This document shows positions 9,482 to 23,600 of a DNA stretch of 64,000 bases, piece after piece. Numbering within the stretch: the stretch's first letter is position 1; each line of letters begins with the position of its first letter. This DNA comes from Iris pallida. Its lineage: Eukaryota; Streptophyta; Magnoliopsida; Asparagales; Iridaceae. The DNA is taken from contig JANAVB010033217.1 in NCBI GenBank assembly GCA_029216955.1, forward strand, positions 176,001 through 240,000, written 5' to 3'. The translations under genes were made by a program, and so were the position numbers. The notes below the pieces were generated by a model. It was not told the origin of the DNA. It saw only the letters and a program-made list of their open reading frames with translations, and ran no database searches.

Positions 9482-9715
9482 AGTCAATTTAGCGACGTCA
9501 TTTAGCGACGTCTAATTGTAACGTCGCGAAATATTGAAATTAGCGACGTACAAGAAAATACGTCGTCGTACGTCGGTAATCAACGACGATGTGCGACGTC
9601 TTTTGTTACACGTAGCAAATATGTGAAAATTAGCGACAATTAGCGACGTAGGTAAGACTATGTCGCTTAATAGCGACGATCAGCGACGTATCTCTAAGAC
9701 GTTGCTAATTTTTTT
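9482..9715. repeat. 5' subterminal repeats of CACTA-1
   Basis: The core TTAGCGACGT and its variants (ACGTCGC in the other orientation) occur many times in about 230 bp. In En/Spm, subterminal motifs of this kind are bound by TNPA; here that role is inferred. Confidence 0.85.
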
Positions 9716-9739
9716 ACATATCGATTCAGAAATTTTATT

Positions 9740-9860
9740 TTTCCCCATTCTCGATCTCTCCTCCCAAATCGTCGAGGCCTCCTCTGCCCGTGGCCCACTC
9801 CTCCACCCAACGCCCCCTCCTCCGCCGCCGAGAGCCGCCGTTCGTCGAGCCCCTCCCCCA
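9740..9860 (+). promoter_or_regulatory. Candidate CT/GC-rich leader exon and splice donor of CACTA-1
   Basis: A C-rich, TC-rich block follows the 5' subterminal repeats and ends CCCCCAGGTAATTCC, a good splice-donor match (AG/GTAA) at about 9861. CACTA-2 has the equivalent block (19560-19780) ending CACCAGGTAACCCC. Both are followed by CCTAACCCTA and a long non-coding stretch before the transposase frame, consistent with a non-coding first exon and a long intron. Confidence 0.45.
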
Positions 9861-9861
9861 G

Positions 9862-10292
9862 GTAATTCCTATCCCTAACCCTAGCTCTAAACATGGACAC
9901 ATGCACAGGGACACGATGAGTTCGAGCCCCATCCTCCCCTAACCCCTCCTCCCCTAATACGATGAGTTCACGGACACATTCCTAACCCTAAATCTAGACG
10001 GATGCCTACGAGAATGGACATAAGCATGAGTTCTCCGCCGACAGAGCGCCTCCTCACCGGTCCCATCCGACCACACCCCAAGACCCACTACGGGGAGGGG
10101 TTTGTGCACAGGGGACTGTGCTGTGCACAGTCCCTCTGTGTGTGTGTGTGTGTGTGTGTGTGAATTTCAAGTTAGATGTTAAAGTGTGTTAGATCATTAG
10201 CTAGTATTAGAGAGAGAATTGTTGTAATTACCAAGTGCAGGTAAGGATTGGGTATCTCAAGATACTAAGTTATAAGGTAAATATAGCTACAC

Positions 10293-10348
<56 letters not shown>

Positions 10349-10459
10349 TTGAGAGTAATTGATTAGTGTGTGATACTAAATGTATATGGGGATATAGATA
10401 TTAGTGTGTGTATGCATTAGCTATAGGTTTGTGTAGTGTTTGAGAGTGTGTGTAATATC

Positions 10460-10538
<79 letters not shown>

Positions 10539-10544
10539 AATATC

Positions 10545-10585
<41 letters not shown>

Positions 10586-11157
10586 TATGGTAACAATTAT
10601 GTGTGTCTATGTGAGTATAGTAGAGTGATGTGTGAGTGTGTAGTATAGGCTTGAGTGTGTATCCAGAGGGTGTTCAGTCGAGTGTCAGTCAATCTAGTAT
10701 ACTATTTATTTACCTCTATATCATACTAGGAGACTTATTTAGTACTAGTTGTGGTTGTAATTAGTTGATATTATATTCAAGTCGTCAATAATGTCTTTGA
10801 CTTTGTCATGGGATCTTAGATATCGGTTGTAGGTGACATTATATATATATGGTCATTCCATATATACTATTTACCTTCATCTCGATGGCCATTCCAAAAA
10901 GGAAAAAACACGAGTCAAATTAATGTTAAGACAATTTTCAACTTGACCCTGGCGATATCGAAACGAATCTAGTGTGTTTGAATGAGATTGGCATCAGTAA
11001 GAATCGGTAGCGTATGTGTACACGTTGGATGCACAAGAACTTATGTGCGATATAGCATGGTTATTAGTAACTGTCCGCTACTAATGTGTGTCCCATAATA
11101 AGATATAATATACGAATTTGTGCCTATTGGATAATGTGTGTCCATCTTTGCAGAATT
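9862..11157. other. Putative first intron of CACTA-1 with microsatellites
   Basis: A non-coding stretch containing (TG)n at about 10135-10162 and 10297-10344 and (TA)n at about 10463-10532 and 10549-10582. The repeated-codon frames here come from the microsatellites. The corresponding region of CACTA-2 (19780-20680) lacks these long arrays. Confidence 0.6.
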
Positions 11158-14100
11158 ATTTCCAAATAGATATAAATTACTACTTGTGGAATCGTTCATG
11201 GATGTACAATCGTCGTCCTAATGATATGTGTGGTGTGCGGGATGAATACATAGCGGAAGTAGAGTAGTTCCTGCAGTTTGCTAAGACGTTCTCTCAGTAC
11301 ATGGACGGCACCAAAATTAAGTGTCCGTGTGTGAAATGTCATAACGTAAAATACTATCCAGAAGTGGAAGTGACATATCATTTGTACTCGAGGGGTTTCA
11401 CGTCTAATTACTATCAGTGGACCACACAGGGAGAACTTGTGTCTTTAGCATCAGAGCCGGAGCCTTATGTTGAGCCGTATATGCATGCGGGACCTAATTT
11501 TGTTTCAGATAATCATGCATACGACGACGGGTGCATGGACATGGTTTTCGAAGCTGCGGGGCCTAGTTTCGTTCATGATGCAGCTGAGGAGGCACCGAAT
11601 GTCGATGCTGCAAAGTTCATGGAGTTGCTGGAGAATGCAAGGACTATATTGTATCCTGGTTGTGAGGACCATTCACCGTTGGAGGTGGTTACAAGACTGT
11701 TGAGCATTAAGTCAGATTTTAACATGTCGCAAGAATGCTACAACCGAGTGTTGGGGTTGATTATAGAGATCTTGCCGGTGGGTAGACTTCTACTGGTCTA
11801 AGAGGATGGTGAGATCGCTTTGGATGGGATACGAGAAAATCTATTCTTGTCGCAATGAGTGCATGTTGTACTACAAAGACGACAAGGACGCAGATGTGTG
11901 CAGATTTTGTGGTGCTGATCGCTATAAGACAACTAGTACAGGAAGGTCTATCGGTGCAAGAAGACCGACCGATTCAATGCACTACTTGCCTTTAACGTCG
12001 CGGTTGCAAAGATTATTTATGGTGAAAGAGACGGCCAAAAATATGAGTTGGCACATGCGAGAACAGATTGAAGGAGTGTTGGATCACCCATCCGATGAAG
12101 AAGCGTGGAAGCACTTTGATCGAGTGTATCCTGATTTTGCTTCAGATCCGCGTAATGTCAGGTTGGGGCTATCTTCTGACGGTTTTACTCCTTTTGGTCT
12201 TTCGGGATCCCAGTATTCGTGCTGGCCTGTGATTGTCACTCCGTATAACCTACCGCCTTGGATGTGCATGAAGACTCAGTACATCTTTCTAACCGTTATA
12301 ATTTCTGGTCCGAACAATCCCAAGAGAAACATTGATGTGTACTTACAGACTTTGATAGATGAGTTGAATCAGTTATGGGAAGTAGGCGCTAACACGTACG
12401 ATGTTTCCAGGAAGCAAAATTTTCAGATGAAGTTAACCCTTATGTGGACCATCAACGACTTTTCGGCCTATAGAATGTTATCTGGATGGACCACTCATGG
12501 CCGTCTCTTATGTCCGTATTGCATGGACCGTACTAAGGCTTTTCGTTTGAAACACGGAGGAAAACCATGCTTCTTTGATTGTCATCGACAATTTCTGCCA
12601 AAAGATCATCCGTTCAGAAGGAACATGAATGCATTCCGTGCCGGCGTTGTAGAGAAGGGTGATCCACCGCCAAGGTGGTGCGGAGCCACGATATGTAAGG
12701 AGGTTAGAGATTTTTCAAGTGCTATCAAAGATCCTACAACTGGGTACAAGTGCGATGGATTTGGTAGAGATCATAACTGGACAAAGAGGAGCATATTCTG
12801 GGATCTGCCATATTGGAGTTCCAATCTGATCAGACATAATCTTGATGTCATGCATATTGAGAAGAATGTGTTTGATAACATAATTAATACTGTGATGGAC
12901 ATAAAGGAAAAAATAAAAGACAATTCCAAGGCCAGGTTGGACTTAGAAGAAATATGCAAACGTCCTGCGTTGCATTTGATAGAGGAGAATGGAAAACAGT
13001 TCCTGTCGAAGTCAATTTTCTCACTGGACAAGGAGGATAAAGTGAGACTTTGTCGGTGGATCCAGGGCCTAAAATTTTTAGACGAATATATGTCAAATCT
13101 GAGAAGATGTGTCGATCTGAAGGAAAATAAATTGACGGGTATGAAGAGCCACGATTGTCACGTATTCATGGAGAGGTTAATTTCGATTGCATTTCGAGAA
13201 TTTTTACCGCAGGCAGTTTGGGATCCATTGACGGAGCTTTGCATATTCTTTAGGGATCTTTGTTCTAAGAAATTGCTAGTTGATCGTCTAGAAAAGCAAG
13301 AGAAGAATATTGCGGTAACACTGTACAAGCTAGAGAGGGTGTTTCCTCCTAGATTCTTCGACTCTATGGAGCATTTGCCGATTCATCTTTCCTATGAGGC
13401 ACATGTTGGTGGACCCGTCGAATATCGATGGATGTACCCATTCGAGCGACATTTGAATCACCTAAAAAGAAAGGTAAAAAATAAGGTACAGGTCGAGGGT
13501 TCTATTTGTGAAGCCTATGTTCTCGAGGACATTACAAACTTTTATTCGATGTAGCCTCATGTTGCAACTAATAGAACGAGAGCTTCCAGAAACGACGACG
13601 GAGATCATGAATGTAATGATACAATACTGAAGGTATTCAATGCTCCAGGAAAGCCATCAGGTAAAATTAAGAAGAGATATCTGAATGATGATGAGCTAAG
13701 GGCTGCTCACGTGTATGTATTACTCAACTGCGACGAGGATAAAATAGAGAAGCTGGAGGGGTAAATAATTAATACATCTACCTTATTTTAATAGTGTTGA
13801 TTATTATACTATTACATTAATTGAACGATGTTGTTTTCAGCATATTTAATGATGATGTAAGGTCAGGTAGGCCACACATAACAGAAGAAGAACTAGAACA
13901 AGAAATAAGGCGTTATTTTCTATCATGGTTGAGTGTATATGTAAGACTTGAGAAATCTGTAATTACCTTTCTGTATATGCACTTAAGAATGAGCTTAATT
14001 TCTTTTTTTATGGTATTTAGGTCGATCGTCCATACGCAAGACTTGAGAATGAGTCTATTAGAATGCTAGCCAAGGGACCAATTTATGCTGCAAAAATATG

Positions 14101-14761
14101 GCCAAGCTACTGTGTGAATGGATTTAGGTTCAAGTCAACAACTTGTCCGATCAGAGACAACTTTGTGGATCTCGATTCCACCAAAAATAATTGTTTGTGT
14201 ATCAGATCTTCGAACTACAAAGATGTTGATACGGACAACGATTTCTATGGCGTCCTACAGGAGATTGTGGAGCTAACATATAGTTATGGAATAGAGCCTG
14301 CTAAGATTGTGTTATTCAGGTGTGATTGGTTCGATCCGATTGAAGGTCAAGGTTGGAAAGTAGACAAGCACGGTCTTGTGGATATAAACTATCGGCGTCG
14401 ATATCAAGCCTATGAACCATTTGTCCTATCAAGTCAGGCTCAGCTCGTGTACTTCACAAGTTATCCTAAACGAGAAACAACAAGATCGGACTGGTGGGCA
14501 GTATGCAAGACCAAAGCTAGAAATACCTTTGAGGTTGACGATATAGCTTATCCAGAGGATGAACTACCTCTTGTAACAAATATTATAGAAGTGGACATGA
14601 CGGAAGTTCCTCATTACACATCTAATTGTGTAGAAGAAGTAGAATTATCTGAAGAGGAAGATGCAGATGAAAGTGAAGATGTAGAGGAGGAAGAAGAAGA
14701 AGAAGAAGAAGAAGAAGAAGATAAGCTAAACGAACAAGATGAATTTTCAGAAGAGGAATAA
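11158..14761 (+). pseudogene. TNP2/TNPD-like CACTA transposase, degenerate (CACTA-1)
   Basis: Main transposase of the element. In order: a transposase-associated N-terminal domain with the cysteine pattern CPCVKC (about 11158-11415), the TNP2 (Transposase_21) core (about 11806-12900, with HNLDVMHIEKNVFDNI at 12834-12881), a DUF4218-like region (LPIHLSYEAH..GGPVEYRWMYPFERHLNHLKR, 13375-13540) and, after two introns, a DUF4216-like region (WFDPIEGQGWKVDKHGLVDI, 14329-14388). The C-terminus is a Glu-rich acidic run. Introns at 13761-13840 and 13941-14020 have GT/AG borders and recur in CACTA-2. Defects are an in-frame TAG near 11265, a frameshift near 11776-11806 where the KLPKDLYRSK segment of CACTA-2 is damaged, and a TAG at 13552-13554. 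Its role, known for the family, is to cut the element at its CACTA ends. This copy cannot make full-length protein. Confidence 0.85.
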
Positions 14762-14881
14762 ATCTGTACGTTTGTTTTATCATCATATTTGACACTTTTG
14801 TGACTATGATATTTTTTAAAAATTTGTGATGTCTATCATATAAATATGTATATTTGTTTTATTGGCATATATTATTATCAG

Positions 14882-16814
14882 GTATGACTAGACCAGGAGT
14901 ACGACGCGGAGGATATTATGTTAGGCAGTCCTGTGTGCGTCAAGTTGGGGAGGCAGATTCTGTACCTTTATCCTCATCTTCGAGTACACCAGTGTACCGT
15001 TCTGTTCCCGGTCCATTACCGGGACAGGACAGTTCCAGCAGGTTGGCGACTCCTCCCTCGTCGTCCAGCATTCCTCCCGCGTCCAGCATTCCTCCTGCCG
15101 ACGACTCCATGGGGAGAGCCGACGCCGAGCATATGGAAGACGACGATCAGACTGATCCTGGTCAGACAGGAGGTGAGAGCGACCCTCCATGTGCTCCCCC
15201 GGACGAGATGCGTATGGAGATTTGGACGGACAGGCCTACGAAGTAAGTTAGTTAGTTAATATATATTTCTCAAATGATTATATGTACATATATATTCATA
15301 AAATTTATTATTGTATAGATATCGGCCTCCTGTAGTACAGAGACAGCTGGGGTTATTTCTGAGGTAGAACTATGGTGGGCCTTGGATTAACTACTCAGAT
15401 GCTCCCACAGATAGGAAGGCCTTTTGGTTGGCCCACTTCAAGGTAAAAAAATTGTTTATTTTTAAATTTTAATAATCATTTGTGTATATTATACAACTCT
15501 TTCTATTTTACTTCTTGTAGAGGACCTATTTTTATCCACCACACCGGGAGGCGAAGATCGAGGCCTAATTTTCTGCCGTCGCAGGCAAGCTCATCCGTGA
15601 TGTGATCCACGACCAGAAGTCTCGTGATCGCTCCGGAAAGTCGATCCATGGTTGGATCACGCCAGAGCAGTGGACTGCGATGAAGGCTAGATTCGGCGAG
15701 GCCAGGTACCAGGAGCGGTCTGACAAGGCCAAGGTGGCACAGTCGAGCGCCAGTAAGTGGTGTGGTGGCTCCATTCCTATGACGGAGCATTTTTGTCGTC
15801 TGGTACGTTTACTTTACCGGACATCATTTTATATATAGTTGGATAGAATGCTTAATACTAATAATAGATAATATATTTTAATAGGTAAAAAAGGGTGAGG
15901 ACCCCCAACATGGTGACCGTCTTCTTGGTCACCCATCGGAGGGCTGGGGAGTTTATTGACGAGAGGGCGACGCAGGCATATGTATATTCTATTCTTTATA
16001 TTAATTTACTATAATTTAGAAAACAAAAAATAGATATCAATATAGACTTTAGCAAACACTTAGACGTTAGCAAACAATGTTCTAGACCGAGTTTCTTCGG
16101 CTACAAGAGGAGGCGGCTGGTGCTGCTAGTGCGCCCGCAGAGGGAGCGGCTGGTACTTCCTCCCAGTCGTCTACAGCTCCATCGTCGGACGACCTCTGGA
16201 TGACCGCTGTTGGTGGTCTTCAGAAGGGTACGTACTACGGTACGGGATCTTACGGTACCTATTTGGCTTCAAAGTCATCCCGGGCCCCCTCTGTCAGTGC
16301 GCAATCTCCAGCTTCGCAGACGTCATCACGAGCTCAGGATATTGGTCGTCAGATCGACGAGCTGCGTCGCGAGTTGCAGCAGCAGATTTCTAATCACCAT
16401 ACCGCAGAGCGACGATCCGACGATCCGATGATCACCGGACGATTTGATACGGTCGAGCGCAGTATACAGGAGCCGATGAGTCTACAGCAGGCTACAGTTG
16501 CCAGCTTGCACATGCTCAAAGAGTCTACAGAGCGCATAGAGTGTAGACAGGTCGAGCTGGAGGGATCGCAGAGGACCATGTCTGCCTCACTCACTCAATT
16601 ACATACTTCGATTGAGGAAATTTCTCAGAGGATGGTACATACCCTTGCTGCGCATGCTGAGCGACTGCGAGAGCTGGAGCAGATAAGTCCTCCCAGTCCA
16701 TCGACGGTGCCGACTCCAGACGTTGCACTACCTCCTACTGCCCCTGTGGTACAGCTCACGCAGGAGCAGTATGAGTTCATGCTATCTCAGATGCGCAGCA
16801 GGGGTCCTCAGTGA
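14882..16814 (+). pseudogene. TNPA-like second gene of CACTA-1, degenerate
   Basis: Plant En/Spm-family second protein (Transposase_24-like). A splice acceptor (ATTATTATCAG) precedes the ATG at 14884, as in CACTA-2. Apparent exons are 14882-15245, 15320-15442, 15522-about 15796, 15885-about 15978 and 16085-16814, all with plausible GT/AG borders. The conserved part reads GWITPEQWTAMKARF and SKWCGGSIPMTEHF. The last exon encodes a long hydrophilic heptad-like region (about 16330-16680), a probable coiled coil for dimerisation. Premature stops lie in exon 2 (TAG near 15364) and exon 3 (TAA near 15566). By analogy with En/Spm, this protein would bind the subterminal repeats. Confidence 0.75.
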
Positions 16815-17160
16815 TTTCATTAGTTTTTTATGAGTTATATGTATTGGCCCTATGGGCAAATTGTTTATTGGTAACTTGTTTATACACTTGGTGGGAGACT
16901 TTTGTTTATACACTATTGGACATGTATGTTGGTGGGAGACTTTTTATCATCTCCCATTTTTATTTGACTCTATTGGATGTTTGTGATTATGCAGTGTTTG
17001 ACACTATTTGACTCTATCTCAGATACGCAGTTTATAACTAGTGAATTAGGTGCAGTGATTATTGATGTTCAGAAATTTGTAATGCAATATAGTTTCCAGA
17101 TTAGTGTTTACAGTGTATGTGATGTGTAGTGTGCAGGATTTGAAAACTGTATTTTTTAAT
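16815..17160. other. 3' untranslated region of CACTA-1
   Basis: T-rich non-coding sequence between the TNPA-like stop and the 3' subterminal repeats. Words such as TTGGTGGGAGACTTTT recur twice. No gene is present. Confidence 0.5.
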
Positions 17161-17164
17161 TTTC

Positions 17165-17575
17165 CAGCATATTAGCGACAGTTTGCGACATTTTGTGACG
17201 TTTTGGGACGCAGAAATACGTCGCAAAGATGTATCGATACGTCGCTAAGTTTAATCGAAGACGTCGCTAACTGTATCGGCACGTCGCTAAACGTGCTGAT
17301 GTGGCAAACCTTGCTTTGTCACTACATGCGACGAATAAACGTCGCTAAATACGTCGCTAAGTTAGCGACGTACTGTAAATGTCGTCGAACGTCGCTAAGT
17401 TTGCGACGTTTAAGCGTCGTAGACAATTCGTCGCAACAGCGACGATAGGCGACAAAATTTTGTTCTGCGACTAGCTTTTCAGCGACCTGCTTTTTTTGTC
17501 GCTAATTACGTCGCTAAATATATTTAGCGACGTATTTTTACTTATTAGCGACGTTTTTGGATGTCGCTAATTCAG
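17165..17575. repeat. 3' subterminal repeats of CACTA-1
   Basis: About twenty copies of GCGACGT or ACGTCGC in both orientations, ending with TGTCGCTAATTCAGCC next to the terminal repeat. Confidence 0.85.
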
Positions 17576-17593
17576 CCTATTCTGGTAGTATCT

Positions 17594-18327
<734 letters not shown>

Positions 18328-19267
18328 CCCCCTTCAAACTCTCAAACAACATGATTTTGTCCAATAAAAACTGAAACTGCGATGTGGGGTGTGACTTTGT
18401 AAAGAAATCTGTCAGCTGATCAAATGAAGTCACATGGGGGTAGAGAAATAGTGTCTGCCAAAATGCTCACGAATGAAATGACAATAAATCTCAATGTAGT
18501 TTGTCCATTCATGAAAAATTGAATTGTTTGCTATCTGTATAGCACTCCTGTTATCACAATGAAGCGACATAGGTTCTATAGAAGTAATGCTCATATCAGA
18601 GAGCAATCTACATACATGGATAATCTTCCAGGTGGTGGCAGTCATAGCTCTATACTCTACCTCAGTAGAAGAACATGCAACAACGTCTTGTTTCTTGCTT
18701 CGTCATGAAATCAACGAATCACCAAGAAACAAACCGAATCATGTATTAGATCATGCGATGGTCGGTTTACCTGTCAAATCTGCATCAAAAAATGCTTGAA
18801 AATATAGAGTAGATGTGGAAGACATGAATAATGAGAGCGTAATAGAGCCCTAAAGATATCAGAGAATTCGATGTAAGGCACCATAGTGAGATGATTGAGG
18901 AGCATAAACAAACAGGCTAATAATACTAATTACATGATAAATATCTGGCCTGGTCAAACATAGATACACAAGTTGTCCACTAGTCGTCTGTAGGATCTAT
19001 GAGAGGTCACAATCTGTGGGATGATCAAGCTTCACATGAAGCTCCAAACGAGTATCAACTGTCCGACTATCCGATAAGCCAGGACACGAAATAATCTTCG
19101 AAGTATATTTTTGCTGAAAAACAAGTATCCCTCTTACCTTGTGCAATCTTTAGTCCAAGAAAGTAGCTAAGTCAACCAAGGTCCTTCATCTGAAACTGAT
19201 GAAGAAGGTATCTCTGAGTAGCTGCAATCCCTGTTGAATCATCACCAGTAAAAATTATGTCATCCAC
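18328..19267 (-). pseudogene. Copia-1 reverse transcriptase/RNase H fragment, part 1
   Basis: Translated on the minus strand with several stops, it matches the 3' half of a Ty1/copia polyprotein: VDDIIFTGDDSTGIAATQ at the CACTA-2 junction, LVYLCLTRPDIYHVISIISL, SKKQDVVACSSTEVEYRAM and the RNase H segment LHCDNRSAIQIANNSIFHE followed by HFIREH (18430-18645). The reading frame ends next to the polypurine tract and LTR. The fragment is cut by CACTA-2 inside the codons of the catalytic YVDD box and continues at 32174. Internal stops (for example after KDLG and before SNT) make it dead. Confidence 0.85.
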
Positions 19268-19279
19268 CACTACCAGAAT

Positions 19280-19515
19280 AAGTCATATTAGCGACGTAAT
19301 TAGCGACGTTTAAGAAAGACGTCGCTATATTTTAGCAATTTAGCGACGTAAATATATAACGTCGCAATACGTCACTATAAGCGACATTCAGCGACGTATT
19401 GCGACTACGTTTTGTATTATAACAAACGTACGTCGCGGATGCGTCGGTAAACGTCAATAATATCACTGATATTAGCGACGTTTACCGACGTCTCCGAATG
19501 ACGTCACTAAAATAT
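19280..19515. repeat. 5' subterminal repeats of CACTA-2
   Basis: Repeated TTAGCGACGT/ACGTCGC words, with a few TTACCGACGT variants towards the inner side. Confidence 0.85.
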
Positions 19516-19559
19516 TTCATATAGGGTTCTGCTAGCCCGATTGATTTTATTTTTTTATC

Positions 19560-19785
19560 CAAAATTTCATTCTCCCGCTCGAGTCCCAAATCTTTCTCCC
19601 TTTTTCCCTCTCGTCTCCGGCGACCCCCTCCCACCGGCGACCCTCTCGCCCGCTGGTGTCCTCGTCGCCGCTCCTCCACAGCCGACCCCCCTCATTGTCG
19701 CTCCCCTCTTCGGCCACCAGCCTCTGCTCCCCTCGTCTCCGGCCACGCCCTCCTCTTCGGCCATACCCCTCCTCCTCACCAGGTA
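19560..19785 (+). promoter_or_regulatory. Candidate leader exon and splice donor of CACTA-2
   Basis: A TCTCC/CCGGCG-rich block ending CACCAGGTAACCCCTAACCC. Position and donor match the equivalent block in CACTA-1. The sequences differ between copies apart from composition and the donor, so the call rests on conserved placement. Confidence 0.45.
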
Positions 19786-20689
19786 ACCCCTAACCCTAAT
19801 TGGACACACACACGTGCACATGTACTGACACGACACAGACACACACAAATTCGGACACGACACGACACAGTACAAGTGTCTTATTGCTTGTTGACTATTT
19901 ATGAGAAATCTGTTTATATTGTCATTTTTGTGGGAATGTAACTGAAATATGGACCGAGTAGGAACATCGTATGGAAATTAATATAATGAAACCATTCATT
20001 AGTGCCATTTGATACATCGCCTAAGCGTCTTTATGATAGGAGTTTGATCGGTGTGCTATGAAATTTCCATACATAGGAACGCAATTTTTGAGACTTGAGT
20101 TGACAAAAGTAACAAATCAAAGCTGTTAGATTAATGGGTCAATTTACAAAGTTGGTGTCTTCTTTTGATATCATCAAGTTTGTTCTATTGAGCTGAGGGT
20201 GTTTGTTCTATTGAGCTGTGAGAGTGTTTGTTCTATTGAGGCTAGTACCAACTGGAAAGTGAGGTTAAAAGAACCTGGGAACTATGGTGTGGTTGTATAC
20301 ATCATGTATATGTATGTGTGTGCTAGTGGGAGAAAGGGGAAGGGTTAACTAGTACCAGGTATTTGGAGAGGAGGGAGAGTTTAGACTAGTATATAGCAGT
20401 ACACTAGGGACAGGGTTAGGCTTGAGATGGGAGAGGGTGAACCATTGTGTATATTTAAGTAGGTGTCAAAGGGTTTGTGGATGTGTCTAAGAGCAAGGAG
20501 TAACAGTTAGAGTATAGAGCAGTTGAGAGAAGGATATATAGAGGGTGAACCATGATGTACATACTTGTCTACCTACTATCTTTTTAGTATCTATTTCAAT
20601 GTTTAGGATATGTCATGATTAATACGCATATTACTTTTACAAGTCTTTCAACGATATGCATGTATCTATCTTACAGAATTATCCTGAAA
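19786..20689. other. Putative first intron of CACTA-2
   Basis: No open frame of note. It contains repeats of TTTGTTCTATTGAGCTG (20175-20245) and ends near TCTATCTTACAG (20665-20676), a plausible splice acceptor upstream of the transposase frame. Confidence 0.5.
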
Positions 20690-23600
20690 TGGATATGGAG
20701 CTGAATTACTATCTGTGGAATCGTTCTTGGGTGTACAACCATCATCCGGATGATATGTGCGTGTGCGGGATGAATTCATAGAGGGTGTATAGCAATTTTT
20801 GCAGTTTGCCAAGGCGTTCCCTCAGTACATGGATGGTACCAAAATTAAGTGTCCGTGTGTGAGATGTCGCAACTTAAAATATCATCCAGAAGTGGAAGTC
20901 ACATATCATTTATACTAAAAGGATTTCATGCCGAATTACTATCAGTGGAGCGCGCACAGAGAACTTGTGTCTTTAGCATCGGAGTATGAGCCTTATGTGG
21001 ATGTCCACAACTATGCTGCTTATGACGATGGGTTGGTGAACATGGTTTTTGATGCGGCCGGGTCTAGTTTCGATTCGGACAATCATGAAGCACCTGAAGA
21101 GGCACCGAACGCCGATGCTGTAAAGTTCATAGAGTTGCTGGAGAATGCAAGGACTTCATTATATCCTGGTTGTGAGGATCATTCACCGTTGGAGGTGGTT
21201 ACAAGATTGTTGAGCATCAAGTCCGATTTTAATATGTCACAAGATTGCTACAATCGACTTATGGAGTTGATTATAGAAATATTGCTTGAGGGTGCTAAGT
21301 TGCCTAAAGACCTTTACCGGTCTAAGAGGATGGTGAGATCGCTCTGGATGGGATACGAGAAAATCGATGCATGTCGCAACGGGTTCATGTTGTACTACAA
21401 AGAGAACAAGGATGAAAATGCCTGCAGATTTTGTGGTGCTGATCGCTACAAGGGCAGTGGTAGAGGAAAGTCTGTCGGTGAAAGGAAGCCTACCGATTCG
21501 ATGCACTACTTGCCGTTGATGTCGCGGTTGCAGCGGTTGTTTATGGTGAAGAAAACTGCAAAAAACATGAGTTGGCATAAGCGAGAACAGATCGAAGGAG
21601 TGTTGGATCATCCATCTGATGGAGAAGCATGGAAGCACTTTGATCGAGAGTATCCAGATTTTGCTTCTGATCCGCGTAATGTCAGATTGGGTCTCTACTC
21701 CGACGGTTTTACCCCATTCGGACTTTCGGGATCCCAGTATTCGTCTTGGCCTGTGATCGTCACTCTGTACAATCTACCGCCTTGGATATGCATGAAGACT
21801 TCGTATATGTTCCTCACCGTTATTATCCCAGGTCCGAACAATCCAAAAAGGAACATCGATGTGTATTTACAGCCATTGATTGATGAGTTGAATCAGCTGG
21901 GATGTAAGTTCCAACACGTACGATGTATCTAGAAAACAAAATTTTCAGATACGGACAGCACTTATGTGGACCATCAACGACTTTTCGGCCTATGGTATGT
22001 TATCTGGATGGAGCATGCATGGTCGTCTTTCATGTCCGTATTGCATGGACCGCACTAAGGCTTTCCGTTTGAAACACGGAGGCAAACTGTGCTTCTTCGA
22101 TTGTCATCGATAATTCCTGCCGAAGGATCATCCGTACCGGAGGAACAGGAATACTTTTCGTGCTGGCATTGTGGAGAAGGCTAATCCCCTGCCAAAGTGG
22201 CCCGGATACACGATATAGGAAGAGGTAGAAGATTTACCAAGGACTATTGAAGAGCCTGCTACGGGCTACAAGTGTGACGGATTTGGTCGCACTCATAACT
22301 GGACGAAAAGGAGTATATTCTGGGATCTGCCATATTGGAGCACCAATCTGATTAAACATAACCTTGATGTCATGCATATCGAGAAGAGTGTGTTTGACAA
22401 CATAATTAATACTGTAATGGACGTAAAGGGAAAGACGAAAGACAATCCAAAGGCTAGATTGGACTTGGAAGAAATATGTAGACGTCCTGCATTGCATTTG
22501 ATAGAGGACGAGAATGGGAAGTTGAAGCAGCCTAAGGCAATTTTCTCACTGGAGAAGGAGGATAAAGTCAGACTTTGTAGGTAGATTCAAGGTCTAAAAT
22601 TTCCAGATGGGTATGTTTCGAACTTGAGAAGATGCGTCGACCTCAAGGAGAACAAACTGACAGGTATGAAGAGCCATGATTGTCACATATTCATGGAGAG
22701 GTTAATTCCGATTGCATTTCGGGAATTCTTACCCCATGTTGTTTGGTTGACCGAGCTTAGAATATTCTTCAGAGATCTTTGTTCTACTAAGTTGCTCCTC
22801 GATCGTCTAGAAAAACAGGAGAATAATATTGCGGTAACACTGTGCAAGCTCGAGAAGGTATTTCCTCCTGGATTCTTCGACTCCATAGAGCATTTGCCAA
22901 TTCATCTTTCCTGCGAGGCACGTGTTGGTTGGCCTGTCGGTTATCGGTGGAGGTACCCGTTTGAGCGACATTTGAACCACCTAAAGAGAAAGGTAAAAAA
23001 CAAGGCTCGAGTCGAGGGTTCTATTTGTGAAGCCTATATTCTCGAGGAGATTACAAACTTCTGCTTAACGTATTTCAAACCTCATGTTGCTATGAATAGA
23101 ACGAGGGCTCCGAGAAACGACGATGGATCATATTAAGAATCTAATGATAGAATACTGAAAGTATTTAATGTGTCTGAAAAGCCTTCGGGGAAAATGAAGA
23201 AGAGATATTTGAATGACGAAGAGCTAAGGGCTGCTCAGTTGTATATATTACTCAATTGCGATGAGGATAAAGTGGAGAAGCTAGAGGGGTAAGTAATTAA
23301 TGATGAGTTTATGTCATCTCAATGTAATAGTATAAGCTAATATTATTGTATTAATCGGCGGTTGCTTCGTTGTTTTTCAGCACATATAATGATGAGTTGA
23401 GGTCGGTTAGACCCTACCTAACAGACGAAGCATTAGAACAAGAAATAAGACGTCATTTTTCTTCTTGGTTGAGCGAATATGTAAGCAATTCAGTAATTAC
23501 TGCCCTCTTCTAATACAACTGTGCAATAAAAAACTTATTATCTCTTCTTTGGTATTCAGGTCGATCGTCTAATTTCACCAGAGATTGAATTAATTAGAAT

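Larger units (their letters stand above)
9469..17590 (+). mobile_element. CACTA (En/Spm) element, CACTA-1
   Basis: It starts CACTACCAAAATA and ends TATTCTGGTAGTA (the last base is mutated from G). The 3-bp target duplication is TCT (9466-9468, 17591-17593). Dense GCGACGT-type subterminal repeats lie inside both ends. The interior carries a TNP2-type transposase gene and then a TNPA-like gene, both on the plus strand and both degenerate. A related sequence at 18084-18230 lacks the element and reads straight across the insertion point, supporting the boundaries. Confidence 0.92.
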
